Source: Scopulibacillus_A cellulosilyticus
GTDB lineage: Bacteria > Bacillota > Bacilli > Bacillales > Sporolactobacillaceae
Length of the DNA: 64,000 bases
Direction of reading: 5' to 3'
Assembly: GCF_042665295.1 (NCBI RefSeq)
Contig: NZ_JBHTCO010000043.1
Location: 62,001-126,000 of the forward strand
Of the stretch, positions 17,768 to 26,395 are shown one piece after another. The notes beneath the pieces were generated by a model. It was not told where the DNA came from, did not search any database, and was given only the letters and a program-made list of their open reading frames with translations. Within the stretch, counting starts at the first letter, position 1. Each line of letters begins with the position of its first letter. A program made the translations under genes and the position numbers.

Positions 17768-18148
17768 ATGATTAATAAGCTGGGGCAAATTATGTTATAT
17801 GTAAACAACCAAGATGAGGCATTGAAATTTTGGACAGAAAAAGCAGAGTTTAGCGTTATATCTGAAGAAGATAACGGCCAAGGAATGAGATGGATTGAAA
17901 TTGCGCCAACAAGGGAAGCTGAAACAAGCATCGTTCTTCATAACAAAGAATTAATCGCCAAAATGGAGCCTGAACTAAATCTTAATACACCTTCGTTAAT
18001 GTTTTACTCGGAAAATCTTGATCAATTATACAAAGATTTTTCGGATAAAAATATCAAAGTCGGAGAAATCGTAAATATGCCTTCCGGCAGAGTATTTAAC
18101 TTTGCGGATGATGAAGAAAATTACTTTGCAGTTATGGAAAAAAGGTAA
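17768..18148 (+). CDS. VOC-superfamily (glyoxalase/bleomycin-resistance-like) protein
   Basis: About 126 residues, a single VOC domain made of two beta-alpha-beta-beta-beta units: INKLGQIMLYVNNQDEALKF at the start and PSGRVFNFADDEENYFAVME at the end. Such proteins bind a divalent metal and act as lyases, isomerases, dioxygenases or antibiotic-binding proteins; the substrate here is unknown. The ATG at 17768 is eight bases after GGAG; the GTG at 17759 overlaps that SD. It is a single gene between an operator-like repeat and a terminator. Confidence 0.82.
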   Translation: MINKLGQIMLYVNNQDEALKFWTEKAEFSVISEEDNGQGMRWIEIAPTREAETSIVLHNKELIAKMEPELNLNTPSLMFYSENLDQLYKDFSDKNIKVGEIVNMPSGRVFNFADDEENYFAVMEKR

Positions 18149-18155
18149 TTTTGAG

Positions 18156-18198
18156 CACCAAAAAGACTTAAAAAAATTTAAGTCATTTTGGTGTTTTT
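18156..18198 (+). terminator. Intrinsic terminator between convergent genes
   Basis: A 17-base stem with one mismatch (CACCAAAAAGACTTAAA with TTTAAGTCATTTTGGTG) runs into a T tract on the plus strand. Confidence 0.88.
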
Positions 18199-18239
18199 AT
18201 AACCCTCTCCCATTTTTTCTAAAACAAATCTTTTAAATA

Positions 18240-19115
18240 CTATTTTTTCTCGATGATAACAAATAAAACACCAATAAGAATTAGTATAGAGCCTATCCAA
18301 AACGTTACACCTATGTTCTCTCCTAGAATAAGCCAACCGAGTAATGTCCCAACCACGGGTTGAAAGAAGAAAAACAGCCCCCCACTTGAGGCGTTAAGCA
18401 TTTGTAATCCACGATTCCAAAGCAGAAATCCACCTGCTGTTGAAACAATACCCAAATACAAGACTCCTCCCCAAATAGCCGGGTGAGTCAGTTGAGAGAT
18501 ATTAATTGCGTATAACCGCGGTAAAACAAAAGGGGTCAACACAATTAGGGCTATCAAGATGGAATAGGTCGTTACCACAATTTGTGAATAATCATTCGGC
18601 ACACGCTTTACAAGTACAGACATGAGCGCCCATGTTAAAGCAGCAATAAGCAGTGAAATACCGCCAAGTTTACTGGACAAATTCACATGACCGACTCCAA
18701 CAATGAGAAAAACTCCAATTGTCGCTAAACAAACGGATAGTCCCTTTTTTAACGTCAATTGTTCTTTAAGAAGTAAGCGTGCAAAAATAACCATAAATGC
18801 TGGTGTTGAAGAAGTTATAATGGCTCCCATTTGTGCTGAGGATAGCATTGTACCAGTTTCCTGAGCAACAATTGATATGGCGTTACCAATTATTCCAATG
18901 GCTATGATTATTAAGAAATGACGTTTATCGATTCGCCAATTTTGCCGTGATGTTAAGCCGATAATGAGAAGTGCGACAATAGCTACTAAATATCGCATCC
19001 ACACAAGTTCCAGCGGAGGTATGACCGATACTACAATTTTAACAACAACGTACATACCACCCCAAATACTGGAAGCTAAAGCCAAATATATAGAACCTAA
19101 AATGGTGTTTTTCAT
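18240..19115 (-). CDS. EamA/DMT-family transporter
   Basis: 291 residues with ten membrane segments in two EamA repeats (about residues 5-138 and 150-288). Typical marks are ASSIWGGMYVVVK at the start and GGVLYLGIVSTAGGFLLWNR in the second repeat. Members of this drug/metabolite superfamily commonly export amino acids or metabolites. The start has GGAGGG. It lies downstream of the ornithine-cyclodeaminase-family gene, and the two may share a role in amino-acid metabolism or export, but the 200-base gap holds a short leader frame, so co-transcription is uncertain. Confidence 0.88.
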   Translation of the reverse strand: MKNTILGSIYLALASSIWGGMYVVVKIVVSVIPPLELVWMRYLVAIVALLIIGLTSRQNWRIDKRHFLIIIAIGIIGNAISIVAQETGTMLSSAQMGAIITSSTPAFMVIFARLLLKEQLTLKKGLSVCLATIGVFLIVGVGHVNLSSKLGGISLLIAALTWALMSVLVKRVPNDYSQIVVTTYSILIALIVLTPFVLPRLYAINISQLTHPAIWGGVLYLGIVSTAGGFLLWNRGLQMLNASSGGLFFFFQPVVGTLLGWLILGENIGVTFWIGSILILIGVLFVIIEKK

Positions 19116-19185
19116 TTTTATACCCTCCGTCTTTTATTTGGGTCGAAAATACCCCTAACGGAGAGATGTAGTCACCTTCACTCCA

Positions 19186-19242
19186 TTAAGAGCAGAAGAG
19201 TGCTACTGGTACATCATTTTCAAATAACGGAGTCCAATACAT
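19186..19242 (-). CDS. Possible 18-residue leader peptide upstream of the EamA gene
   Basis: An ATG at 19242 with GAGGTGA upstream encodes MYWTPLFENDVPVALFCS and stops. It lies 70 bases before the EamA gene on the same strand. The octamer CTCCGTTA occurs once near its start and again downstream of its stop. It could be a regulatory leader or chance. Confidence 0.25.
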   Translation of the reverse strand: MYWTPLFENDVPVALFCS

Positions 19243-19321
19243 TTTGATTCACCTCAAGTCCAATCTAATAATAGTTATCTGTTATTGCAGCTGAATATTA
19301 GGGTTTTTAGAACGATGTCCC

Positions 19322-20302
19322 TTAAAGGTTAATACTGGTTCCTACCTTGTTTTTAAGTGCTTTTTCGTAAAAATACTTTGCAACTACAATGTCTACAACT
19401 GCTAGTCCTACAGATTTAAATAGAGTGATTTCTTCGTTGCTTTCTCTTCCGTTTCGTTCTCCATTTACAATTTGCCCAAGCTCGCTATAGATATCAGCTT
19501 CCTTAAAAACACCTTCCTTTATTGGAACTAGTAAATCACCAGTCTCTTCCAGAGCCGCTTCATTTGATTCAACGACTACTTTGTGTGCTGAAGAAATGGC
19601 ATGTGACGGCAACTCTTGCATTGTAGGTCTGAATGATCCAACTGCATTCACATGAACACCTGGTTTTAACAGTTCAGAAAAAACTGGTGTTGATGAATTT
19701 GTTGTCGTAACAATGATGTCAGCTTCACGTACTGCATCATTTGAATCAGAATATATTTGTACACGTTTACAAAATTTACTTCTAATATACTCAGCAAATT
19801 CATGTGCTTTTTGTTCTGTTCTGTTATAAAGGAGGATCTCTTCAATGTCCCGAACAGCCAGTATAGCTTCAACCAGCCCTTTTGCTTGTTCTCCAGTACC
19901 GATAATACATAACTTTTTTGAATCTTTACGGGATAAATATTTCGTTGCTACACCTGATAAAGCGCCAGTTCTAATCATTGTTAAATAAGAGCCTTCCAAA
20001 AGAGCGATTGGTTCTCCTGTTTTAAAGTCCGATAGCATCACCACTCCTGTTATCGTTTTCTTACCTGATACTTTGTTATTGGGTGCTACTGTTACTACCT
20101 TTAATCCAACACTGCTAAGCCCTTCAGCTACAGAAGGCATGGTTAATAATGTATTTTGACCATTCTCAAAAGGAAGGGCGGAACGAATAGGTGTAATAGT
20201 TCTTTCCGCTGAAAATTCTCTCAAGGCAATAGCTGCACATTCAATGATTTCATTCATATCTACTAAACTTTTTTGTTCATCAGTATTTATAACTAACATC
20301 AT
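19322..20302 (-). CDS. Ornithine cyclodeaminase / mu-crystallin family protein
   Basis: 326 residues. The N-terminal substrate part has VGLKVV near residue 65 and TMIRTGALSG near 108, and the Rossmann part has IIGTGEQAKGLVEAI at 133-147. The family includes ornithine and lysine cyclodeaminases, alanine dehydrogenase-type enzymes and ketimine (pyrroline or piperideine carboxylate) reductases; the sequence alone does not tell which. Adjacent ATGs at 20302 and 20299 both follow GAGGATG. It lies between a permease remnant and the EamA exporter. Confidence 0.82.
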   Translation of the reverse strand: MMLVINTDEQKSLVDMNEIIECAAIALREFSAERTITPIRSALPFENGQNTLLTMPSVAEGLSSVGLKVVTVAPNNKVSGKKTITGVVMLSDFKTGEPIALLEGSYLTMIRTGALSGVATKYLSRKDSKKLCIIGTGEQAKGLVEAILAVRDIEEILLYNRTEQKAHEFAEYIRSKFCKRVQIYSDSNDAVREADIIVTTTNSSTPVFSELLKPGVHVNAVGSFRPTMQELPSHAISSAHKVVVESNEAALEETGDLLVPIKEGVFKEADIYSELGQIVNGERNGRESNEEITLFKSVGLAVVDIVVAKYFYEKALKNKVGTSINL

Positions 20303-20401
20303 TCTTCATCCTCATCTATCTTTATTGAAGTGCGGTTCTATTTATTATCTCTCCTAAAAGCTGTTCTGTAAAAAAAGAAGTCTTTGTGCATGGACAAATC
20401 A

Positions 20402-20764
20402 TTACTTTTGACTCCCTGCTTTTGTATCCATTATTGTGACAGTCGATTTATTTTTCACTTCGTCTTCCACCTCATCATAATCAATACTTGCTTCAGGCAG
20501 GGCCGAGTATTGACTCCAGATGAAGGTTAAAAGAGCAACGAATGCAACACTAACTAGATCAAAAGGATACTTTAAGAGACCGATTCCTCCAAAAGATCCT
20601 AAAAAGGATACAATCATAAGTCCTAAATAGAAAGCTAATAGCCACCAAACTGACTTTACTTGCTGTTTAAAATTAACCTCTTGAACAGGAACCCATTTTT
20701 TAGAAAGTAAATAGAAGAAAAACATTAAGAAATAAATGATAACATCAAGGTGCTTGTATGTCAC
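20402..20764 (-). pseudogene. C-terminal remnant of an APC amino-acid permease
   Basis: 120 residues resembling only the last membrane segments and tail of a large APC permease: KQQVKSVWWLLAFYLG, then SFLGSFGGIGLLKYPFDLVS. The first codon is a GTG without SD, and the frame abuts the terminator of the upstream operon, so about three quarters of the gene is missing at the 5-prime side. This looks like a deletion remnant. No insertion sequence is seen at the break. Confidence 0.7.
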
Positions 20765-20769
20765 AAAAA

Positions 20770-20811
20770 AAGAAAAAGATCCCCATGACTTTTCATAGGG
20801 ATCTTTTTCTT
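20770..20811 (-). terminator. Terminator of the AroA-like operon
   Basis: A perfect 14-base stem (AAGAAAAAGATCCC with GGGATCTTTTTCTT) follows the SDR gene stop at 20822 and ends the five-gene operon. Confidence 0.9.
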
Positions 20812-20821
20812 AACTATTTGA

Positions 20822-21610
20822 TTAAAATTCACTTCCGGGCGGATAATGATTGTTAATTGTCAGTCCGCCGTCTATTTTAATGACTTGTCCGGTAATAAAA
20901 CATGCAGCGTCGCTTGCCAGGAACAAGGAAAGGTTAGAAACATCTTCAGGTTGTGTCAGTCTGCCAAGCGGTGTTTTATAGATGACCCCTTCTTTGTATT
21001 TAGCAAATTGATCTCCGGCATAGAAAGTCAAAGAATCAGTTTCAACGACGCCTGGAGAAATACAGTTGGCCGTAATGCCTTTTGGTCCTAATTCTCTTGC
21101 AAAGTAGCGAGTAAGAGATTCGAGGGCCGCTTTTGCAGAGCCGATATTAGCGTAACGCGGCAGGGCGAACTCGCTGCCCATGCTTGAACATGTAATGACA
21201 CGGCCGGCGCGGTCTTCCATTAACGGCACGGAACGCTGAACTGCCTGAAGTGTACTATTAACAACAACTTGATACGTTTTTTCAATATGATAATCTTTAA
21301 TATCTAAAAGATCTTTGAACGCTGTTGCTGCCGCATTGGCAATAAAGATATCGAGTGCGCCCCATTCCTTTTCAACATGATCGAACATTGCATCGATTTC
21401 TTCACGGGAATCGAGGTCTGCTTTGAAAGTAAGAGCTTGTCTTCCTAATTTACGAATGTCCTCAGCTGTCGCTTCAGCCGCTTCCCCTTCTCTGCGATAA
21501 TGGATGAGAATGTCGGCGCCTTCTTCTGCAAATTTAAGCGCAGTTGCTCGGCCGATACCGCGTGAGCTGCCTGTGATTAGTGCTTTTTTACCTTTTAAAG
21601 TTTCACCCAT
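20822..21610 (-). CDS. SDR-family enoyl reductase, FabL-like
   Basis: 262 residues of the short-chain dehydrogenase family. The cofactor motif is TGSSRGIG at about residue 14. The active-site region reads RYANIGSAKAALE, giving tyrosine and lysine six residues apart (YX6K), as in FabL/FabI enoyl reductases, rather than the usual YX3K of alcohol or ketone reductases. That points to reduction of a carbon-carbon double bond on an acyl-CoA or acyl-ACP. It is the last gene of the operon 20822-27723, after the dienoyl-CoA-reductase-like gene. ChcA of ansatrienin producers, which reduces 1-cyclohexenylcarbonyl-CoA, is also an SDR, so an equivalent role is plausible. Confidence 0.85.
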   Translation of the reverse strand: MGETLKGKKALITGSSRGIGRATALKFAEEGADILIHYRREGEAAEATAEDIRKLGRQALTFKADLDSREEIDAMFDHVEKEWGALDIFIANAAATAFKDLLDIKDYHIEKTYQVVVNSTLQAVQRSVPLMEDRAGRVITCSSMGSEFALPRYANIGSAKAALESLTRYFARELGPKGITANCISPGVVETDSLTFYAGDQFAKYKEGVIYKTPLGRLTQPEDVSNLSLFLASDAACFITGQVIKIDGGLTINNHYPPGSEF

Positions 21611-21626
21611 GGATTTCTCTTCCTTT

Positions 21627-23651
21627 CTAGTTATTAGTCGCTTCTACTTGAGAATTGTAGACTAGATCATATGCTTGGCGGATGGCTTTTGCTGCATTAA
21701 GCTCGCTGGCATCGAAGCTCCCGCCAATGACTTCGGTTGGCACGTGTTCTTTTAAGATGTCAAAGAGCTCTCTATCAGCGGTTTGCCCTGCACATATAAT
21801 GACTTGGTCAGCCTCAATAAATTGCCTGTCCTCGTCACTTTGAACCCAAACACCCTCTTCGGTAATTTCGTGACACTCAAAGCCTTTTAATATATTAACA
21901 CCTAATCTTCTGAGCTCGGAAAGGAGAACCCAACGTGTCGTTGGCCCTACGCCCTTTGCGGCTCTTTTTGATCTGGAGATAATTGTCACATCAACACGGC
22001 GGGGCGATTCAACTTTTACTCCGTATTCACCGAAAAAGTTCTTAACATCAGCCGGCATATCGTTGGCTTGGGCAATAAGATGAGCAAGGTCACAGCCGAT
22101 GCCCCCGCCGCCGACAATCGCGATTCTTTTACCTAAGGGGATTTTACCGGATAAAATGTCCGAATAATTGGCGACATGCGGGAGATTGGCGCCTTTAAGA
22201 TGCTCAGGAATATATGGCTTGACGCCTGTCGCTATAATGACCTTATCATAGACTTTTAATTCCTCAATAGTAGGCTTAGTTGATAGTTTTACTATAACAT
22301 TTAAACGTTCAAGTGACGTTCGATAAAATCTGATCGTCTCAAGAAACTTGTCCTTACCCGGTATTTGCGATGCCAGAAGAAAATGACCGCCTAATTGATC
22401 TTTTGCTTCAAAAAGTGTGACTTGACCGCCTTGTTCGGCAGCCGCTTTGGCAGCTGCAAGGCCCGCAACACCGCCGCCGACAACGGCAATTTTACGTTCT
22501 TTTTGATTTTTATCCTTACTTTTAAGGCTCCACTCCCATTCGTGACCTGTCCGCGGGTTCACAAGACAGCCGACCGGCAGGAGAGGGTTTCCTAATGTAT
22601 GATCAAGACATTCTTGGTTGCAGGAAATGCACATATTTAACCCTTCGCGATCGCCTATTTTCGCTTTTAACGCAAATGATTCATCGGCGAGCCAAGGTCT
22701 TGCCGGGGCGACAAAGTCCATCAGCTGCTGCTTCAGCATATCTTCAGCAACCTCAGGTGTATGAATGCGATTGGCTCCGATAACAGGAACATCAACTGCT
22801 TGACGGATGTCAGATACAACATGAGAAAAGGCTCCGGCCGGAACAGTGGCTGCAACAGTTGGAATCCGTGACTCATGCCAGCCGACGCCTACATTAAGAG
22901 CATCGACACCGTACTTGACCAGTTGCTTTGCAAACTCAACAGTCTCCTCACGTGTTGTACTGCCCTCCATATAATCGTCGCCCGACATCCGGTAAATAAC
23001 AGGGTAATCAGAGCCAGCCCTTTCACGAATTCCAGAGACGATTTCGAGAGGAAGCCGCATCCTTTTATTAAAATCGCCGCCATAATCATCTGACCGTTGA
23101 TTAGTCAACGGCGAGAGGAACTGATTAAGCAAATAGCCTTCAGACCCCATCATTTCAACAGCATCAAAGCCAGCTGATTTAGCGAATACTGCCCCTTCAA
23201 TAAAAGCATCCCTGATTTCCTGAATGCCTTTTACTGAAAGTTCAATAGGCGTTTCTTTTGTCACTTTTGACATTACCGGGCTTGGCGCAACTGGGGCAAG
23301 ACCGGTTTCAGAGCTTTTGGCGTAGCGGCCGTTATGCTGCAATTGCAAAGCAATTTTACCGCCTGCCTGATGGACAGCTTCTGCAAGTTCCTGAAGCTGA
23401 GCACGGTGATCTTGTTCTGTTAAACAAAACATATGATCTCCGCCTCCCTCAGGAAGAACGGCAACACCGCCTGTAATGATAAGAGCGGCGCCGCCTTTAG
23501 CTCTCTCACTGTAAAAAGCTTTAAGCTGATTCAGCTGCTTCCTGTCACTTTCAATTCCAAGGTGCATTGACCCCATAAGTATCCGGTGGTCCAATTCTAA
23601 AGAACCGATTGATCCTTTTTCAAAAAGTAATGAAGCGGTCATATCATTCAC
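21627..23651 (-). CDS. 2,4-dienoyl-CoA reductase-like flavoprotein (FadH type)
   Basis: 674 residues. Residues 1-335 form an old-yellow-enzyme TIM barrel for FMN, with MGSEGYL (Tyr173) and GWHESRIPT (His259) matching the catalytic pair of E. coli FadH. Cys341, 344, 348 and 362 would bind a 4Fe-4S cluster. An FAD motif GGGVAG sits at 392-397 and a second nucleotide motif VGGGGIGCDL near 513. The set is complete, so electrons can pass from NADPH via FAD and the cluster to FMN. It should reduce a conjugated dienoyl-CoA, a step needed in ring saturation. Its ATG overlaps the stop of the acyl-CoA dehydrogenase gene (ATGA). Confidence 0.9.
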   Translation of the reverse strand: MNDMTASLLFEKGSIGSLELDHRILMGSMHLGIESDRKQLNQLKAFYSERAKGGAALIITGGVAVLPEGGGDHMFCLTEQDHRAQLQELAEAVHQAGGKIALQLQHNGRYAKSSETGLAPVAPSPVMSKVTKETPIELSVKGIQEIRDAFIEGAVFAKSAGFDAVEMMGSEGYLLNQFLSPLTNQRSDDYGGDFNKRMRLPLEIVSGIRERAGSDYPVIYRMSGDDYMEGSTTREETVEFAKQLVKYGVDALNVGVGWHESRIPTVAATVPAGAFSHVVSDIRQAVDVPVIGANRIHTPEVAEDMLKQQLMDFVAPARPWLADESFALKAKIGDREGLNMCISCNQECLDHTLGNPLLPVGCLVNPRTGHEWEWSLKSKDKNQKERKIAVVGGGVAGLAAAKAAAEQGGQVTLFEAKDQLGGHFLLASQIPGKDKFLETIRFYRTSLERLNVIVKLSTKPTIEELKVYDKVIIATGVKPYIPEHLKGANLPHVANYSDILSGKIPLGKRIAIVGGGGIGCDLAHLIAQANDMPADVKNFFGEYGVKVESPRRVDVTIISRSKRAAKGVGPTTRWVLLSELRRLGVNILKGFECHEITEEGVWVQSDEDRQFIEADQVIICAGQTADRELFDILKEHVPTEVIGGSFDASELNAAKAIRQAYDLVYNSQVEATNN

Positions 23652-24781
23652 CCTTTATTTAAAAAATGTTTAGCGATGACCACTTTTTGTGTTTCTGCAG
23701 TGCCTTCTTCAAACCATTGCATACGGGCATCACGATATATTCTTTCTATTTCGCTGCCTTTGAAGTAGCCGATGCCTCCAAAAACCCGCAAAGCTTTATC
23801 GGTGACTCTTTTCAGCATTTCAACACTGTAGAATTTCGCCATAGAGGCTTGTGCCGGAACCAGCGCCTCTTGATCCTGGAGCTGGCCGGCATTTTTGCAT
23901 AAAAGTCGGGCAGCTTCGATATCTGTTGCCATTTCAGCAATGTGGGATTGAATAAGCTGCCGCTTGCTTAACGGCTTGCCGAATGTCACGCGTTCGTTGG
24001 CTCTGTCAATTGCAAGATCCAGAGCGCGCTGGGCAAGACCGACACATGTCATCGCAACAGAAATACGGCTTGGATCTAAAAAGCCACTCAAGGCGGCAAT
24101 TAAACCTTGCCCTGGTTCACCAAGCAGGTTTTCAGCAGGTACACGAGCGTCTTTTAAGATCAAATGAGCGTGCCCTGTCCCTGTTTGCCCCATGGTAGGC
24201 GGCATTAATTTAATTTCTAATCCAGGAGTATCCCTTGGCACCATCAAGGCAAGCGTACCGTCATATCCTGTTGTCTCCTCTAAGCGTGCAAAAAGCAAAA
24301 AGTAATCGGCAATATCGCCGAAAGAAATCATCCACTTTTCGCCGTTGACAAGATAGTCAGAACCCTCTTTGCGGACAGTTGTTTTCATATCGGCGCCAGA
24401 ACCGCTGTTAGGCTCTGTTAAGGTAAAGGTTGCTAAAATGTCGCCTGCAATTAGAGGTTTAAGAAACCGTTCTTTCTGTTCATCATTTACAATCGGCAAG
24501 AACGGCCGCCAAATACCGTTGCTGACATGTACGATTACCCTGATTGAACCGTGCGACTCGGCAAAGAGCTCAATAATCTCCAGGTATTTAGAAAAAGAAA
24601 GACCGCGGCCGCCTAATGATTCCGGGGCTGTTAAATTCAAATACCCCCGTTCTCTTAATTCATCCCAAACCTCTTTCCCGCATTCGCCGGTTTCCTCTAT
24701 TTTGTTGGAAATTTCCCGAAGAGGACCATTAACATATTCTTTTACATCCGCTTTTAATTGTTGAAACGCTTTGTCGTCCAT
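23648..24781 (-). CDS. Acyl-CoA dehydrogenase family protein (first copy)
   Basis: 377 residues with the full acyl-CoA dehydrogenase fold: N-terminal helices, the beta-domain motif TFTLTEPNSGSGADM near residue 115, and a C-terminal helical domain ending in FEEGTAETQ, which contains the catalytic glutamate position (about residue 359). The usual YEGT is FEEGT here. It is paralogous to the gene at 29237. In this operon it may work on a cyclic acyl-CoA, in either the oxidative or the reductive direction. SD AGGGGGA; the stop overlaps the next gene. Confidence 0.9.
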   Translation of the reverse strand: MDDKAFQQLKADVKEYVNGPLREISNKIEETGECGKEVWDELRERGYLNLTAPESLGGRGLSFSKYLEIIELFAESHGSIRVIVHVSNGIWRPFLPIVNDEQKERFLKPLIAGDILATFTLTEPNSGSGADMKTTVRKEGSDYLVNGEKWMISFGDIADYFLLFARLEETTGYDGTLALMVPRDTPGLEIKLMPPTMGQTGTGHAHLILKDARVPAENLLGEPGQGLIAALSGFLDPSRISVAMTCVGLAQRALDLAIDRANERVTFGKPLSKRQLIQSHIAEMATDIEAARLLCKNAGQLQDQEALVPAQASMAKFYSVEMLKRVTDKALRVFGGIGYFKGSEIERIYRDARMQWFEEGTAETQKVVIAKHFLNKG

Positions 24782-24808
24782 GAATATCCCCCTACTTTAA
24801 TTTGGGCA

Positions 24809-26395
24809 TTAGCTTTTGACTTGAAGCTTTTCTGTAATCATTTGTCTTAAAACATATTTTTGTACCTTTCCGGTAATCGTCCGCGGAAGTTCATCAATTA
24901 ATTCAAGGTGTTCCGGCCAATAGATTTTGGCAACGTTCTTAGAATCCAGATAAGAAGTAATGTCTTCCAACGAAAAATCCATTTGTTCCTTAAGCGTTAC
25001 ATAAGCACAAATCCGCTCGCCCAGACGTGGATCAGGCATTCCGACAATTGCTACGTCTTTAATGTTTTCATGCTGGTATAATAAGTTTTCAATTTCAACA
25101 ACAGGGATTTTTTCACCGCCGCGGTTAACGATATCCTTGACGCGGCCTGTAATATTTAAATAGCCGTCCTCATCCATGGTAGCTAAGTCGCCTGTAATAA
25201 AGAACCCGTTTTCATCAATTGAATCTTCATACCAGTCGTGGTGGCCTAAGTAAGTTTTGAACATCGCCGGTGTTTTGACACGGTACATTCCTTCTACGCC
25301 AGGAGCAACCTCGTTACCTTCATCATCGGTAATCTTCATTTCCATGCCTTCTATAACCTGCCCGTCAGTTCCCCAAACTCTTTCATCATTACTAAATGGT
25401 GAATTAACACTGACGAGACATGTTTCAGTTGATCCCCAGCCGCCAACAACTTTGCACTCTAATGCAGCAGTTGCGTCATAAGCAAGTTGTCTCGGGACAG
25501 CAGCACCTGTTGCAACAAAAATTTTCAATCCTTTTGGCGGATTGGCATCACGGGAAATATCCGCAAGAAACGGCATCGCCGCTTGGACAAAGGTTGAACC
25601 ATGTTCCTCAATCGCCAGACGTGCTGTTTCAACACTCCATTTTGCTTGCACAACTTGTTTGGCGCCTAGATTAAAAGCCACAATCATACCGTATAAAAAG
25701 CCTGTTTGGTGAGCGATTGGCGATGGAACCCAAATCGTGTCTTCTTCTGTTAATCTTAGTGCTTTTCTATGAGCTTCAACTGCAAAGCTCAATGAACCAT
25801 GCGTTTGAACAACACCTTTAGGTTCGCCGGTTGTACCTGAGGTAAAGAGCAGCTGTGCATTAGTTTCTGAATTCGGTGAGCGTCTGTTAATTTCCTCTAA
25901 ATCGGGAACACTCGACGCAAGGCCGCCTAAGCAATGTTGCAAATCATGCGGATCCCTGGATTTGATCACAACCTTTGATTCCAGACAAGGAAGTTCAGCT
26001 GCAATTCGATCAACCATCGGTTCGTATTGATAATTACGATACTCCTCAGGGAAAATCAAAATTTTACTTTTTGATTTCTTCATAATAAAAGATACTTCAT
26101 GATCACGAAGCGCTGGTAAAATAGGGCAGGCAGTTGCGCCTACTTTCCAAATCGCAAGCGTAGCAACAACAAATTCCCACCAATTTGGCAAAATGTAAGC
26201 AACAAATTCCCCTTGTTTTATCCCTTTATCAATAAGGCCTTGAGCCATACGATTGGCTAAATTCTCCATCTCGCCGTAATTTAATTCAATCGCGCTGGAA
26301 AGACTGAGATCAACAATGGCTTCTTTCCCCGGATCAACCTTCTTTAGATTGTCTAAAAATAATGTTTGATTTTCCAGATCGTATTGTTTTACCAT
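24809..26395 (-). CDS. Acyl-CoA synthetase (AMP-forming), first copy
   Basis: 528 residues of the ANL adenylating superfamily. Motif A3 is LLFTSGTTGEPKG near residue 178; the hinge GDLATMDEDGYLNITGRVKDIVNRGG and the catalytic lysine in LPRTITGKVQK near residue 515 are all present. It resembles cyclohexanecarboxylate- and benzoate-type CoA ligases (AliA/EntE group) more than long-chain fatty-acid ligases. It would activate the carboxylate made by the upstream AroA-like enzyme. The start overlaps the AroA-like gene by seven bases. A paralogue lies at 30618. Confidence 0.88.
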   Translation of the reverse strand: MVKQYDLENQTLFLDNLKKVDPGKEAIVDLSLSSAIELNYGEMENLANRMAQGLIDKGIKQGEFVAYILPNWWEFVVATLAIWKVGATACPILPALRDHEVSFIMKKSKSKILIFPEEYRNYQYEPMVDRIAAELPCLESKVVIKSRDPHDLQHCLGGLASSVPDLEEINRRSPNSETNAQLLFTSGTTGEPKGVVQTHGSLSFAVEAHRKALRLTEEDTIWVPSPIAHQTGFLYGMIVAFNLGAKQVVQAKWSVETARLAIEEHGSTFVQAAMPFLADISRDANPPKGLKIFVATGAAVPRQLAYDATAALECKVVGGWGSTETCLVSVNSPFSNDERVWGTDGQVIEGMEMKITDDEGNEVAPGVEGMYRVKTPAMFKTYLGHHDWYEDSIDENGFFITGDLATMDEDGYLNITGRVKDIVNRGGEKIPVVEIENLLYQHENIKDVAIVGMPDPRLGERICAYVTLKEQMDFSLEDITSYLDSKNVAKIYWPEHLELIDELPRTITGKVQKYVLRQMITEKLQVKS

